Source: Rotaria sordida
Taxonomy: Eukaryota > Rotifera > Eurotatoria > Philodinida > Philodinidae
Direction of reading: 5' to 3'
Assembly: GCA_905250125.1 (NCBI GenBank)
Contig: CAJNOL010000318.1
Location: 1-64,000, forward strand
Length of the DNA stretch: 64,000 bases
The position numbers and the translations under genes are program-made. The notes under the pieces were generated by a model. The model searched no databases. It was given only the letters and a program-made list of their open reading frames with translations, and was not told the DNA's origin. Shown one piece after another: positions 14,450 through 26,400 of this stretch. Each line of letters opens with the position of its first letter. Position 1 is the stretch's first letter.

Positions 14450-14965
14450 AGATATTTAAAAAAAAAATTATTATTTTCTTCTATTTTTTGTATAAATTTC
14501 TTTCCTTTTTTTGTATATTTATAATTCTATAAATGGTTGATCGGTTTTTTTTTTTGATTAAAAAATTTTATATTTATCAAAATCGATTATTCTTTAGTGA
14601 ATTATACGTATTTGTCAAAAGCTTGGATATTTAATTTTGAAAATTGAATGATCTTACTTTTGTAGAGAATGGGCTAAAACAAAACAAACTTATCCCGTTT
14701 ATGAAATTTAATTTCTACACTTATTAGATTTAGTTTTTGAATCAATTTCTTTTGTAATATATAGAGCTGAAAAAAAACGCTTCTAAACAGAAACGTTTTT
14801 ATTCTGAACACATTCCAGCGTAAATAGAGACAAAACAGAAATTCAATGCAAAACGAAATCATACATATTAGATTTCGATCTTTTGTAAAAATTCAATAAT
14901 TGATTAATGAAATAGTGTTATGACTTGAAATTTTCAGGATAAGTTTCTAGATGTTCATAGCTCAA
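14450..14965. other. Spacer after the membrane-protein gene
   Basis: 3'UTR-like AT-rich sequence; no exon or repeat recognised. Confidence 0.4.
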
Positions 14966-15604
14966 GACTGCCCACCCTTCTCTTTTTGGACCGTATCTAG
15001 TTCTAAACGATGGTACAACCAATCCAGCTGAAATTTTTATTACAGATAGAATAGCAAAAATAAGGAGTTATGTGTTCAAGGAACAGAATTCTGAAGTCAG
15101 CTTTTGCTGGAAGTTTCTGATTGCTAACAATCCCATCCAACTTTATTCAGTCGAACTGAAATTTTTATCATTGATACTTAAAAGTATTCTCTAAAGATAA
15201 AATTAGCCGTTTTCATTTTTGAATTTCCTACTCAAACTTATAAGATTCTGAAAATCAAGATCTCGGTTTTAGCACCGAACATTTACGTATTTCTCTCATA
15301 AAAAAAGAAGCAAATAAGATTTTTGAAACAGCTTAAAATTACCTCTGAGATATAGTCTCAGGTATCTCGAAAAAAAGATTTTAGCCCAAGTGGATAAAAT
15401 TTGACGAGAATTGTAAGCAACTAGGATGCGACTCTATGGAAAAACAGAGTTTCCCAGAAAAACGGCAAAAGTCCACTTCGAAATATTTTTCCTCATACAT
15501 GTGTCTACTTATTTTTGGTGTACTATTTGTGGTAAAAATTTCAACTCGATCAATTCAACCCTTCTCGAGAATTAGAAATGTGTCAAAAAGAAGGTGAGGT
15601 ATCC
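14966..15604. mobile_element. Foldback MITE with ~110-bp inverted ends (family F3)
   Basis: The left end (around 14970, CCCACCCTTCTCTTTTTGGA) pairs with the right end (around 15580-15604). Matching subterminal pieces include GCTGAAATTTTTATTACA against its near-complement at about 15530-15550. The arms are imperfect over roughly 110 bases and there is no coding potential. Target duplications were not clear, so the borders are approximate. Confidence 0.6.
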
Positions 15605-15757
15605 TTAAGTATGCATATAAGTCATTTGGAATTATCGCTACATTTCTACTATTATTAAAAACAGTCGTACAAAAGCAACATTTCATATATTTTGGCATAC
15701 AGCATGTACCGTACTAATTTCATTTATTAAATATTTGAATTTATTTTCATTACGATT

Positions 15758-16548
15758 AATTATATCAGAGTTGTAACCGGTCTAAAATTTTCAGACCGGT
15801 CCGGACCGGCCGGTTTCAAAATTTTCTCAAACCGGTAAAAACCGGCAAAGAACCGGCCGGTTTCAAGAGTTTTCGCAAACCGGTAAAAACTGGTCGGTCT
15901 TACATAGTAAGATTAATTCGCTAAATGCAGTAACATTAAGAACAACTAGCTTTTCTTTGATTTCCCATTATCTTTGACAGTCTCAGAGAGAAAAAACCGT
16001 GCCAGAGTCACTTATAACTTTGAGATTTCCTAAAGATGAATATGTGATGTTTCTTCAGCATCAAAAAGAGTCGATCTATGCAACAACTTTCTGCCAGACG
16101 TCAAGTGTTGAAACCTTCTGTTAAAATTTCTCGAAAATACTTAATGTTTCTCTTACATTTACTCTTCAATCTCAAATACGATCACAAATAAAACATCGAT
16201 GAAGTTATATTTGGAAATAACTTTTGACTAACATAATTTGATTGTGCTTTGTTCACATTGAAGTTTAGTTTGATCCAAGAGATAAAGAAGCATAGGTAAA
16301 TATACAAACAAAAGACTGATAGTTTCTGAAACATCGTTGTTCGTTTTTTTTTTGATAAACATATTGAAATTCGTTCTCGACATAGTTCAACAGAGGAAAC
16401 TGTAAATAGAAGAAAAATTTTTTAAACCGGCAAAACTGGCGAAAACCGGCCGGTTTATCTGGTTCACCTGGACCGGTAACAACAGGTCGGTCTAACCAGT
16501 TCAACCGGTCCTGTTCGGGACCGGACCGGTTACAACTCTGAATTATAT
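15758..16548. mobile_element. hAT-type MITE with CCGGT word repeats and 8-bp target duplication
   Basis: The element spans 15766-16540 (775 bp). It starts CAGAGTTGTAACCGGT and ends in the exact complement, ACCGGTTACAACTCTG. It is flanked by perfect 8-bp duplications AATTATAT at 15758-15765 and 16541-16548. CAG termini with an 8-bp duplication are the hallmark of the hAT superfamily. Both ends carry many copies of ACCGG/CCGGT words. No transposase frame is present, so it must have been moved by an enzyme encoded elsewhere. Confidence 0.92.
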
Positions 16549-17714
16549 GTTAAAGAAAGAAAAAAATGAATTCTAGAGGAGCAAAAATAATATTTTAAAA
16601 AAGGGATAAGTTTTTTTGAAAGTGTATTTGTGAAGTCTGTCAAAACTGACAGAATGGAGTCGTTTTCGATGCATTCGAATGATATTGATGTCACTGATCC
16701 ACCCGTACTAATCACAGAGTCCACATCGACCTCAATTATGTGGTAGGTTTTTTTACTATAGATGGCGCTGCAAAAATTTTCATTAGTAAAATATATTCCG
16801 TACCTAGTTTTACTTCGGTTAAATTGAATTTTTTTTAATAAATAATTCGAATTTGAGTAGAAAACACTCTCTCTTGAATCGTTTATAGCTGAAGTCGAAA
16901 GTCGTAAGTACTACCACCAGACTGATGAATATCAGTGTAATGACGGTAGTGCGAACAAATGTGTGACACGGGTTATGGTTACATTGACATTATGAGGACG
17001 ATAATAACAGTGATCTATTCAATTCAGTGTCATTTCTTGTTGAAGTCTAATAAGATAAAATTTTTCTTGTTAGTTAACTATTGATGATTAATTTCATATA
17101 ATGATCTTTAATTAATTAGAATGTTTAATAAATTATGAATATTCTATTAGAATTGAATTATTGTTCATTACAGTCTATATCTATTAGAAAAGAACAATTG
17201 TATAATTAATGATCAAATTAATTTTTAATGTAATTAAACTAATAATAAATAATAAACTGTTGTTAGGTTAAGGAGACGTTTGTTATTTATGTTCGTCCTT
17301 GATTCTATGAAGTGTAATGACGTTTATCTTTCATATGTAAAGAAAGTTAGCAGACCATGAAATTGATTGTTTTCAGGTAAATAGAAACTTGTGTCATGGC
17401 CGATATTGAAATATGTTATTTATCCGTTTTGACAGTTATTCTAAGAAAAAAGCTATTTAAAATAAATGATCCGATGAATATATAACTTAATCTATTTTAA
17501 GCTTATTCAATTCAATATGTTTTTTTATATCTTAACTAATATGTTTTTAAAAGTAAAATAAATCAATAATGATATATTCATATAAATCCATGTTTTGAAA
17601 AAATGTAATATTTTCACGATATCGATTATATATCTATTCTATACACACAACACACAGACAGACAGACACACACACGCACACACACATATATATCTCTTTT
17701 TATATTCATTCAGT
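16549..17714. other. Spacer between the hAT MITE and the J-domain gene
   Basis: AT-rich, with a CA-rich microsatellite at 17643-17690 next to the 3' end of the minus-strand gene. An isolated ATG frame at 16654-16742 runs to a GTAGGT donor, but no partner exon was found, so it is not annotated as a gene. Confidence 0.45.
17643..17690. repeat. CA/CAGA microsatellite
   Basis: Tandem CA and CAGA units, directly downstream of the J-domain gene stop codon. Confidence 0.8.
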
Positions 17715-19576
17715 TCAAGCGATGACACGCACAGGTGAAGATGGATTTCGAAGATAAACATAAGCACTTGATAAATGTTGTTGTCTATCATTAAATAATG
17801 GTCGTGGTGATGGTGATGATGACGTATGACGTATATTATTTGAATCTGCTCGTAATAAAGGTCGTTTAAAAAGAGGAATATGCTGTGTGTCTAATGATGA
17901 ATTATTATTATTATTATTATTATTATTTGAACGATTTGTTGGTGATATACGTATTGATGTTGAATTTTTATGTTGTTTTAATGTTGGTGAATTTGAAGAA
18001 AATAATTTCTTAGAACGTAATGAAGATCCTGATGAATCATTAAATGATGAATGACGACTGAGCTTGAAAGACTTTGATGATGATGATGGTGATGATGAAT
18101 TTTGATTTGGTGAAGATTTTTTATCGAATAAAGAACTACTATTTAACGGTGTTTTTTTATTATTATAATCAAGTAAAGTATCACTGGTGCGTTTATCTGA
18201 TGATGATATTGATGTTGTTTGAAGTAAATCATCTTCATCATCACACATATGATTAAATAAATCGGATAAAACAGGAAATATTCGATGACAACGAGTACAT
18301 GTTCGTAATTGTTCAATACCACTTGATAAATTATCTGTATGAAAAAAGAAATAAATAAATAAAACAACACTATAGATAAATATATTTATCTATTTAAGAA
18401 TTATTTTTTGAGAAGGATATTATTAAGGATGAATAATACATATGTATAAAAAAAAAAAAACAAATATTATTATTCATCATGTTTTGACTACCGTGAGTAA
18501 TGTTGATAATTATTAACTATAGCAACCATAGCAAGTGCATATTACTTACCGCCTACATACTCTATAACACGTGCAACATAGCATCAAAAGCATATATTTC
18601 TACGTAGATCTGTTTATAGAACATGCATGCTTATATAATTATCATAACATATAAAAATGATCATGTGATACTGAATAGAAAAAAGGGACACAGAACAGAA
18701 TAAAAATAATTTCTTTTTTTTTTTGTTCATGCTTGAGCAAAAACTAAATCAGAATGTGAGTATATAAAGAAGCAAAAATAAAATGGACGAAATAAAAGAA
18801 ATCCAACACAACTATTTGGTAGTGTTGTTTTTGTTAGGTTGTTTCATTTTATTACCGGACGATACTTTTGAAGTAGATTGACTATCACCATTAAAAGAAT
18901 TCGATGTTGAATTATTATTATTATTATTATTAAAACGTTTTGTACTACTATTGCTTGTTGTTTGTTGTTTTATTCCAAATTGTTTACAAAGTGCTTCATG
19001 ATCAAGACGATCTGTTAAACGAACTTCTTGATGACAATATGAACATTTTGATGTGAATAATTTATCTTCATTTGTATTTCTTGTTGCTGATAGTGGTGGT
19101 GGTGGATGAGTTCGATTTCGAAAATTTGTTCCTGTTGGTCTATTTGGACGATGTAGACATACAGCTTCATGTTGTAAACGATTTTCAATTGATGTTGAGG
19201 GCTGAAAACAATATTGACATGCTGGAATTTTTTGTTCATTATTATTATTATTCATTGAACGTCGTCTTAAACGATGACCATTCATTGTTGTTGGTTTTGC
19301 TTGTTGATAAACATAATTATCTTCGATATTTTCTTCATCACTATCTTTATAATCAAAACGTGATGATGATGTTGTTCGTTTTTGTCTTGGATGATGTCCT
19401 AACCAATCAAAATGCATTTCATTAGCTTGTTTAGATGATGATGGTACATGATTAACATGTATTCGTGTACGATTTGTTGGTGGTGGTGGTCTTTGTTGTG
19501 AAGCACTACGTAAACGACTTGATGTTGGCCGTGCAGTTTGTCGTTGATTTAAATTTGGAAAATGTATATCTTGAGA

Positions 19577-19611
<35 letters not shown>

Positions 19612-20564
19612 ATGGATCACTTAAATCAATATTATGCCAAAAAAGATCATCAGTAAAAAATTTATCAAATACAACACGTGTTAACATTTCAAACATCATA
19701 AATGGATTATCTACATTTGAACGTTGTTGAAATGTTGATGGAAATTTATATTCTGATGATGTCGATGATTTATTATCATCAACATCATCAAATGGCCAAT
19801 TATTGTTCCATTTTGGTCGAGATTTTGTTGTAAAACGTGTTTGACTAGAACGACGTGTTGGTGGTGCTGAATCAAAATCAAAATCATCTGATCCTATAAA
19901 AACAAAATCAATGAATAAAATCAATTATTATAAATATTGATTCCTTCTTTTTTTTTTTTTTGTTCTCTTATTTACCAAAAGTTGAATTATTTCGATCATG
20001 TTCAACTTCATCATCACCAATTCCATCATCGTCGTCATCATTATCTGATGAAATATGACTATTTGTTGAATCAAAAAAAGAAAAACCAGGCGAACGAAAA
20101 TGTCTACGAAATGGATCAAAAAATGTATTATTAAAATGTGAATGTCGTTGATGAACATTTGTAAATGGATCTTGACCCATACGATGAAAACGAAAACGTG
20201 CTGAACGTGAAGATGTTGAACCATCATTTGTTGTTGATGTATTAAATGTGAAATGTGGTTGACCGGGTGCATGAAATGATGTTTTAAATGATGTTTCTTG
20301 TTTATGTTGTTGTTGTGAAGCAGATTTTGTTGATGTTGTTGTTGTTGAAGGTTTTTGTTGTTGTAAATCATATGTTCGACGTTTATCGACATCATTCAAT
20401 GTTTCATATGCTTTACTTATTTCTTTAAATGTTTCTTCAGCTGTTGCAGACGGATTTTTATCTGGATGATATTGAAGAGCTTTTTTTCTATAAGCTTTTT
20501 TAATTTCATCATCTGTTGCTGTTGATTTAACACCCAAAATGGTATAACAATCTCTAGCTACCAT
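17715..20564 (-). CDS. J-domain co-chaperone with C2HC zinc fingers, 748 aa
   Basis: Three exons on the minus strand: 20564-19976, 19893-18856 and 18334-17715. Phases match and give 748 residues. Residues 4-68 are a canonical J domain (DCYTILGV start, HPD at 33-35), which should stimulate Hsp70 ATPase activity. A linker rich in Gly/Phe/Ser/Asp and an Asn run follow. Near residues 422 and 480 are two C-x2-C-x11/12-H-x3-C fingers (CQYC...HEAVC and CSYCHQEV...HEALC), like the zf-C2HC family. Exon 3 opens with a third candidate, CTRCHRIF...HMC. It then runs through Ser/Asn-rich, probably disordered sequence to the stop. J domain plus C2HC fingers is not a standard DNAJA, B or C layout that I know. 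Exon 2 also has an in-frame stop at 18812 if intron 2 is retained, giving an alternative 555-residue form without exon 3. Confidence 0.82.
18335..18855 (-). other. Intron 2 of the J-domain gene
   Basis: A 521-base intron (donor GTAATA, acceptor CATACAG). The donor is weaker than most, so retention and early stop at 18812 is possible. No inserted element seen. Confidence 0.55.
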
Positions 20565-20747
20565 TATTTTAGATGTTTACTGTTACTTTTATTACTATCC
20601 CCGCTCACTATTTTAACAATCGTATTGATACATCTATAAATAGAAAAAACAAACACATACATACACACGTGATTAGATGGTAATCGAAAAAAAATCTAAA
20701 ATCGATTGATTGACGATAGACACATATAGAGCAAATGAATACTCTCA

Positions 20748-20778
<31 letters not shown>

Positions 20779-23494
20779 GAAGGCTTATTAATTAATGATG
20801 AAGGTTAAACAAAAAGAAAAAAAAAGAAAAAGAAACCATAAATGAATGAAAACGAAGAGCAAAAAAAAAATGGATAAAGAAATGCAATCATGCATAGAAG
20901 TATGCACACATAAATATATAGCATACATACTTATAACGTACTTTTGTCTTCATGTGATACGAGTGTCAAGGCTCATAAACAATCAAACAATAATATCAAC
21001 AACAATCTCATTATAACGATGATCCTTATATGTATAAGCTTAATACAACGACAATGATATACTATATTCTGCTCAAATAAAAATAATGATGCCCTTAACA
21101 AGACAATCGTGGGGGGGATTGACTACAACACTAGATAATGGGAAAGAGAGGAATACAATTATAGCAAAAGCACGATCTTTCGATGATGGTGCAAACGGGC
21201 AAGAAGAAAAGTGAAGAATAACTTGAGAGAAAGAGAAGGGTATATGTAATGGAATACGCTTGTCATCGGATCAATTGGACCCATGAGATTCAACGCAGAG
21301 CCATTAGCTTAACTTATCATTCTAGTACGCATCTTTTCTGTTAGCTCTTGATGAACTGTTCTGTTTTTTTTTTTTGTCTTGCTCTTCTCTTTCTTTTTCT
21401 CTCTTTCTTTCTTTTCTAACCATCCATCCCAGTGTTCGAGGTCAATCTAAGCATGTCCGCCCTTGGCTGATACTGACGTGTTGGGTTGACGAAATTCCGT
21501 TTTTTCTTGCTCGATTCTCTCGCTCTCCAACTGCGGTTATGACATGTCCAAATATATGGAGGACGATACATGAAAAAGAGCAGAACCACTTTATATATAC
21601 AGATTTTGTTCGCTTCTATTTTCTTTCTTTTTCTCTTTCTCTTTCTCTTTCTCTCTCTCTCTCTCTAGCTGATTATTACATAATCTTAAAGTGCATTTTC
21701 TTTTCATGCACGTACACAGGTGAAATCTAGCAAAAGAGTAACAGCATAGAATTTATTATATTATAAAGATAAATGACAAAACGAAAACTGAGAAGATTAG
21801 TGATAATATTACTTGTGAATATAATTATATCAGTATAAAAGTCAAACGCGATCGGTTTACATTTTTTCGATAACAAATGAAAAGAAATCTTGTACTTTTT
21901 TGTTTATTACTAACCGCATTTGAGTGTAATGTTTGGTTGTTGTTTTTCTCTACTCATTCACTGTATGTTGTTTCATCTAAAGACATATGAGTGAATGAAT
22001 GAATGAATGACAACAAGCTAGACCTTTCTTTCTACGCCATTGTGATGTAGTAAAAAAAAGTCGGGGGGCATGAGAAGAAGAAAGCAATGAGACAGACAGA
22101 ATGGAAGAAAGTCAGTCAGTCAGTCAGTCTCAGCACATACATTCATTTGTGCAACTCAATCGAAGACGACGATGAAGTAGTATGATGATCGACGATACAA
22201 CTGTTGCTGCAACGGATGTTATTTTGTGATTGGAAGAGAAGAGAGAATAGATTTCTTTTTTTTTCTCCTTCACACACTTTTCTTTTTTTGCTCCATCATT
22301 TCGTTTATATATATATTTATTTGTGCAACCATAAAACAATAGTGGACAATGAAAGAAAAAAAATAATATATATATATGTATATATATATTGTTTTTTCTT
22401 TAAAACTGATGGAATTAATAGGTTTCTTTTTTTAATTGTACATGTATTAATTTGAAGAGAACAAAGAAAAAATTGAATAAAATCAATAATAGATTATTAC
22501 ATCATTTATATTTTAGTCAAAAAAAAAAACATCAGACGATGTTTATCATTCCTTATCATAGATATAAAAGTCACGAAACGAGAAACATTACAGTAACTAT
22601 ATACATGTCAAGTGCTTGGTTGCATGTATACTGTCAGAAATAATCGATACTACTCTTTCTCTGTTCCTACGCACTTCACACATGATTGCGTGAACGACAA
22701 AACAAAAAATGATTTTTTTCGTTCTCTATTTCGTTCTTTTTTTTATCGTTGACAATTATAATATTTGGCTTACGTACACCGTTTGACAAGCACCGATGCG
22801 AGGTATATTCGTGTTTTTTTGGCTATATAACACCAAGTAAAATGAAATAATAAGCAATACAATTACTTTCAGTTGTCATGACAGCTATTGATTATATAAA
22901 TTAGACATTAACAGAATTTTAATTATTTTTAGTTTCTTTTTATGAGAAATATAAATATAAATTATTTATGAATATTTTAATTTCTAAAAGTGACATCTAT
23001 AGGGAAAAAAAATCAAAATCTTCTATTTCTTGATTAAATTTCTTTTATGAAAATATTTATTGTAGAAAAATTAATTAATTAAAATTTTTTATTTGTATTT
23101 TTTATTTATTTTCAATAGACTCTAGTAATAGATAGCCTTGAATTGCTAAGAATTTTTTTGTATGCTATTGACCTGATCAAAAAAAAGACGAGGAAACGTC
23201 TCGAGGAGGCGTGAAAAATTAAATCATGGTTGTTGACACATTTGTCGTCATGCTTGTTTCATTTTTATAAAAAATCAACTTTTTCTTTGCTTTCATGCAT
23301 AATCGAAACATTTCTTTAATTTTTTCTTTTTAGATCTATTTTTTCTTTTGTCTTTTTTTTTTCTTATTATATTAATATATACATATATATGTAAATCATT
23401 GTCATGGAACAGTGCACTATTGATATTTATCAATGTTATGTATTATTGTAATTGTTTTCTATTCTATTTTATCAAATAAATGTTTCTTAATTCA
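20565..23494. other. Divergent promoter region between the J-domain and zipper genes
   Basis: 2.9 kb between two genes transcribed away from each other, so it should hold both promoters. It contains a poly-A run at 20751-20777, CT repeats around 21625-21667, a GAAT tetranucleotide run near 21993-22010, CAGT repeats near 22110-22128 and TA-rich tracts around 22360-22390. No coding exon was supported; the short frames here are low-complexity. Confidence 0.5.
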
Positions 23495-26400
23495 ATGGTT
23501 GAACCAGATAAAAAAGGTTTATATAAATCTTTATTTGTTTTTGTTTAACAAAAAACATAATTTCATTTAGATCATAATAAAACAGCTGATCTTGAAGATA
23601 CAGTTCGAAATCTTCGAGAAGAAAATGCAAAACTTTTACAATTACTTCGTTCTCGTAAATATCTTTTTATCTTCTTTTTCAAAAAGACAAAATACTTCTT
23701 TCATTTTCTATAGAAGGACTTTTACTCGATTCTTCAATAAATCAAAATGGAAAATCTAGTGATAATACAATATTTCCAATATCAAATCAACAAAAAGATT
23801 CAACAAATATAACATTCGATCATTCCGATATAACATTAACAACAAATTCAATAAATAATATAAATCAAATCAATCATCAACATATTAATAATCATAGTTC
23901 TATAAATCAACAAACATATAATGGACAAACTATACATGGTAATCAATCAAATATAACACCTAATTTTAATACAGTTATACAAACAACAACACAACCATTT
24001 GTACAAAATAGTTCAAATACACTCGTACAAAATAATACAAATTTAATTCAACCAATTAATTTAGTTAATTTTAATAATGTTAGTTTAGATTCAATACAAT
24101 CATTTTTTGCTTCACAAAATAATGTTGTTTATTTATCTCAAACATCATCATCTTCATCATCAACAACACCAACAACAACAACAACTACAACAACAACATC
24201 ATCATCATCATCTGCAAATTCTATTATAACAAATACAAATGTTAATGAATTATTACCTTCAACATCATCATCATCATCAACTGAACAACATCAAATATCA
24301 ATTCGACCAAAATTATCATTATTACATCAACATCAAGAATTAGTACCAGTTATACCGAAAATAAAACCTGAACATTATGAAAGTATTACAAGACAATTAT
24401 CATCATCATCATCATCAACAACAACAACAACAAATAATGATACAACGAATTTAATTGATAATGATTCGAATGATTCGAAATATAAATATCCAAGACCTAT
24501 TCGTCCTAAACCATCATCAAGAACGAATTCTTTACAAGTAAATTATATTCTATTTTGAGAATAGAATTACAAGTGTAATTTTTAATATTATCAAATCCAT
24601 TTTCCTCATACAAAAGAGAGAATAAATTTATTTATCGAATACAAAAAAAAGAAAGAGTTTTAGTTCACTACAACGAATACTATCGAAAAGAAACTTATTC
24701 GTAATTTGATAATTTATGCAACAAACCTATGTCGTAAAAAAAACGTGTGAACATCTTTTTTTTTTCTTTGTATATATATACCCGAAGGCCTTTCGGATAT
24801 GAGCATCAAATATAGTTATATCATGCACTAATTAAAAATCCATCTAGAGTCTTATCGAGTAACCTTCTAGCTACGCATAGCAGTTTTTTCGCTGCAGGGC
24901 TCAAGATATTCATCATGATTTCTGATTAAACGTTTTTAAATTAGAAATCGTTTTTATGAATTTTCATATGAGACACCTTAGAGGGTTATGTATATATATA
25001 TATATGTTTATCTTTTTAAAAAAAAATCAATTTCGGAGGGATGAAGACCTTCAATCGTGAGAAATATTTGTTATAATGTAAATTAATTTAATAGATTATT
25101 AAATAAACATTATGTCTTTTTCTTAAATGAATTATATTTTTATTTTGAAAACTAATAAATTAAAAATTCTAATTTCAAATAGAACCGTAAGAAATTTCCT
25201 TAGGACTTTATATGCTAATTTTCCAGAGGAACAAATTTTTTGACGAAAAACAAAAATATTTTTGTTTTACCTATTCAAAATATAAAGCATATAGAATCGT
25301 CTGAAATATTTTCAAACAGATCGAATTGAGTAATAGTGTTTGACACAGGTCGGTTCACTAAAAAATTAGTTGACCTTGGGCCGAGTCGGGTCGGGTCGGG
25401 TCGGGTCGAATGACAAAAATTTGACTCATGTCAAACAATAGTGAGTAATCATTTGTATTAGAAAGCTTTGATTTACACTTTCCATCGAAATTCATTTTTG
25501 AGCCTTTCAAAGATTATCTCACTATTCTCGAACAGAAAAACTGAAATAAAATTTCTAAGCTTATATTATTCAGAAAGTACACAATATGTTGGTCCTAACT
25601 CATAGTTTTTGACTCCTTGGACATACTTTCAAACAAGCCGAAAGTAAATAAATATTTTGTCTTCAAACGTTCGATCCATCCATTAGATGTAGGTTCAGAG
25701 GCGTACATAGAAATATTTCATGGAAGATCCACACCAACAGAAAAAGAATTTTGATTTTGTGAAATAGTTTTTTTTTTTTTTGTATTCGTACTCCTGTTCA
25801 AATGTTTTTCGATCAAGAGAAGTGCTCAGGTACCCTTGCGAAGATTAAAAAAGTTTCTTGATTACATTGGTGAGTGGAAGCAACCAATTGGCACATGTAT
25901 CCTATAGTAATAGTCCTCTGTGATAACTGACAAAACTTCATTGTACTTAATATGATTTACAATGTTATAGGAAAATGTAATAGAAAAGTAATTTTAACTC
26001 TTTTTTTTTTTTTAATATATAGTTTATTGTTCCACTAGGGTTAACAAAGAAAAAATCACATAATTATATAAATCTCTAAGAAAATAATGATAAGGAAAAA
26101 GGTCAGAAGTGCATGTTACAGAGGTTGTCTCTTTTTTCTCACAGTACATTTAATGGAAGTTACAATATTTTTTTTTTTTTTATCTTTACATAGATATCAG
26201 AGATATTAAAGATAGATAGTGACACACACAAGGAAAAAAAAAAGAAATTAGAAACAAGTATCACAATAGTACAAGAGATAATCACACGTTTTACATCTTT
26301 CAATTTACAATTTATTGTCTTTTACGATTATTTAACACATATACATTTAAGGAGGGAAGAGTGGAAAATATTTTAATATAAATGTTTCTAATAAAGATGA

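Noticed and set aside
16654-16742. Short ATG frame ending at a GTAGGT donor beside the hAT MITE, a possible first exon of a BED-finger or hAT-derived protein
   Set aside because: No downstream exon or finger motif was found within several kb, so it remains unsupported.
18074-20395. Long frames opposite or overlapping the J-domain gene (His/Gln- and Tyr-rich)
   Set aside because: They are shadows of the CAT/CAA-type repeats in the real exons.
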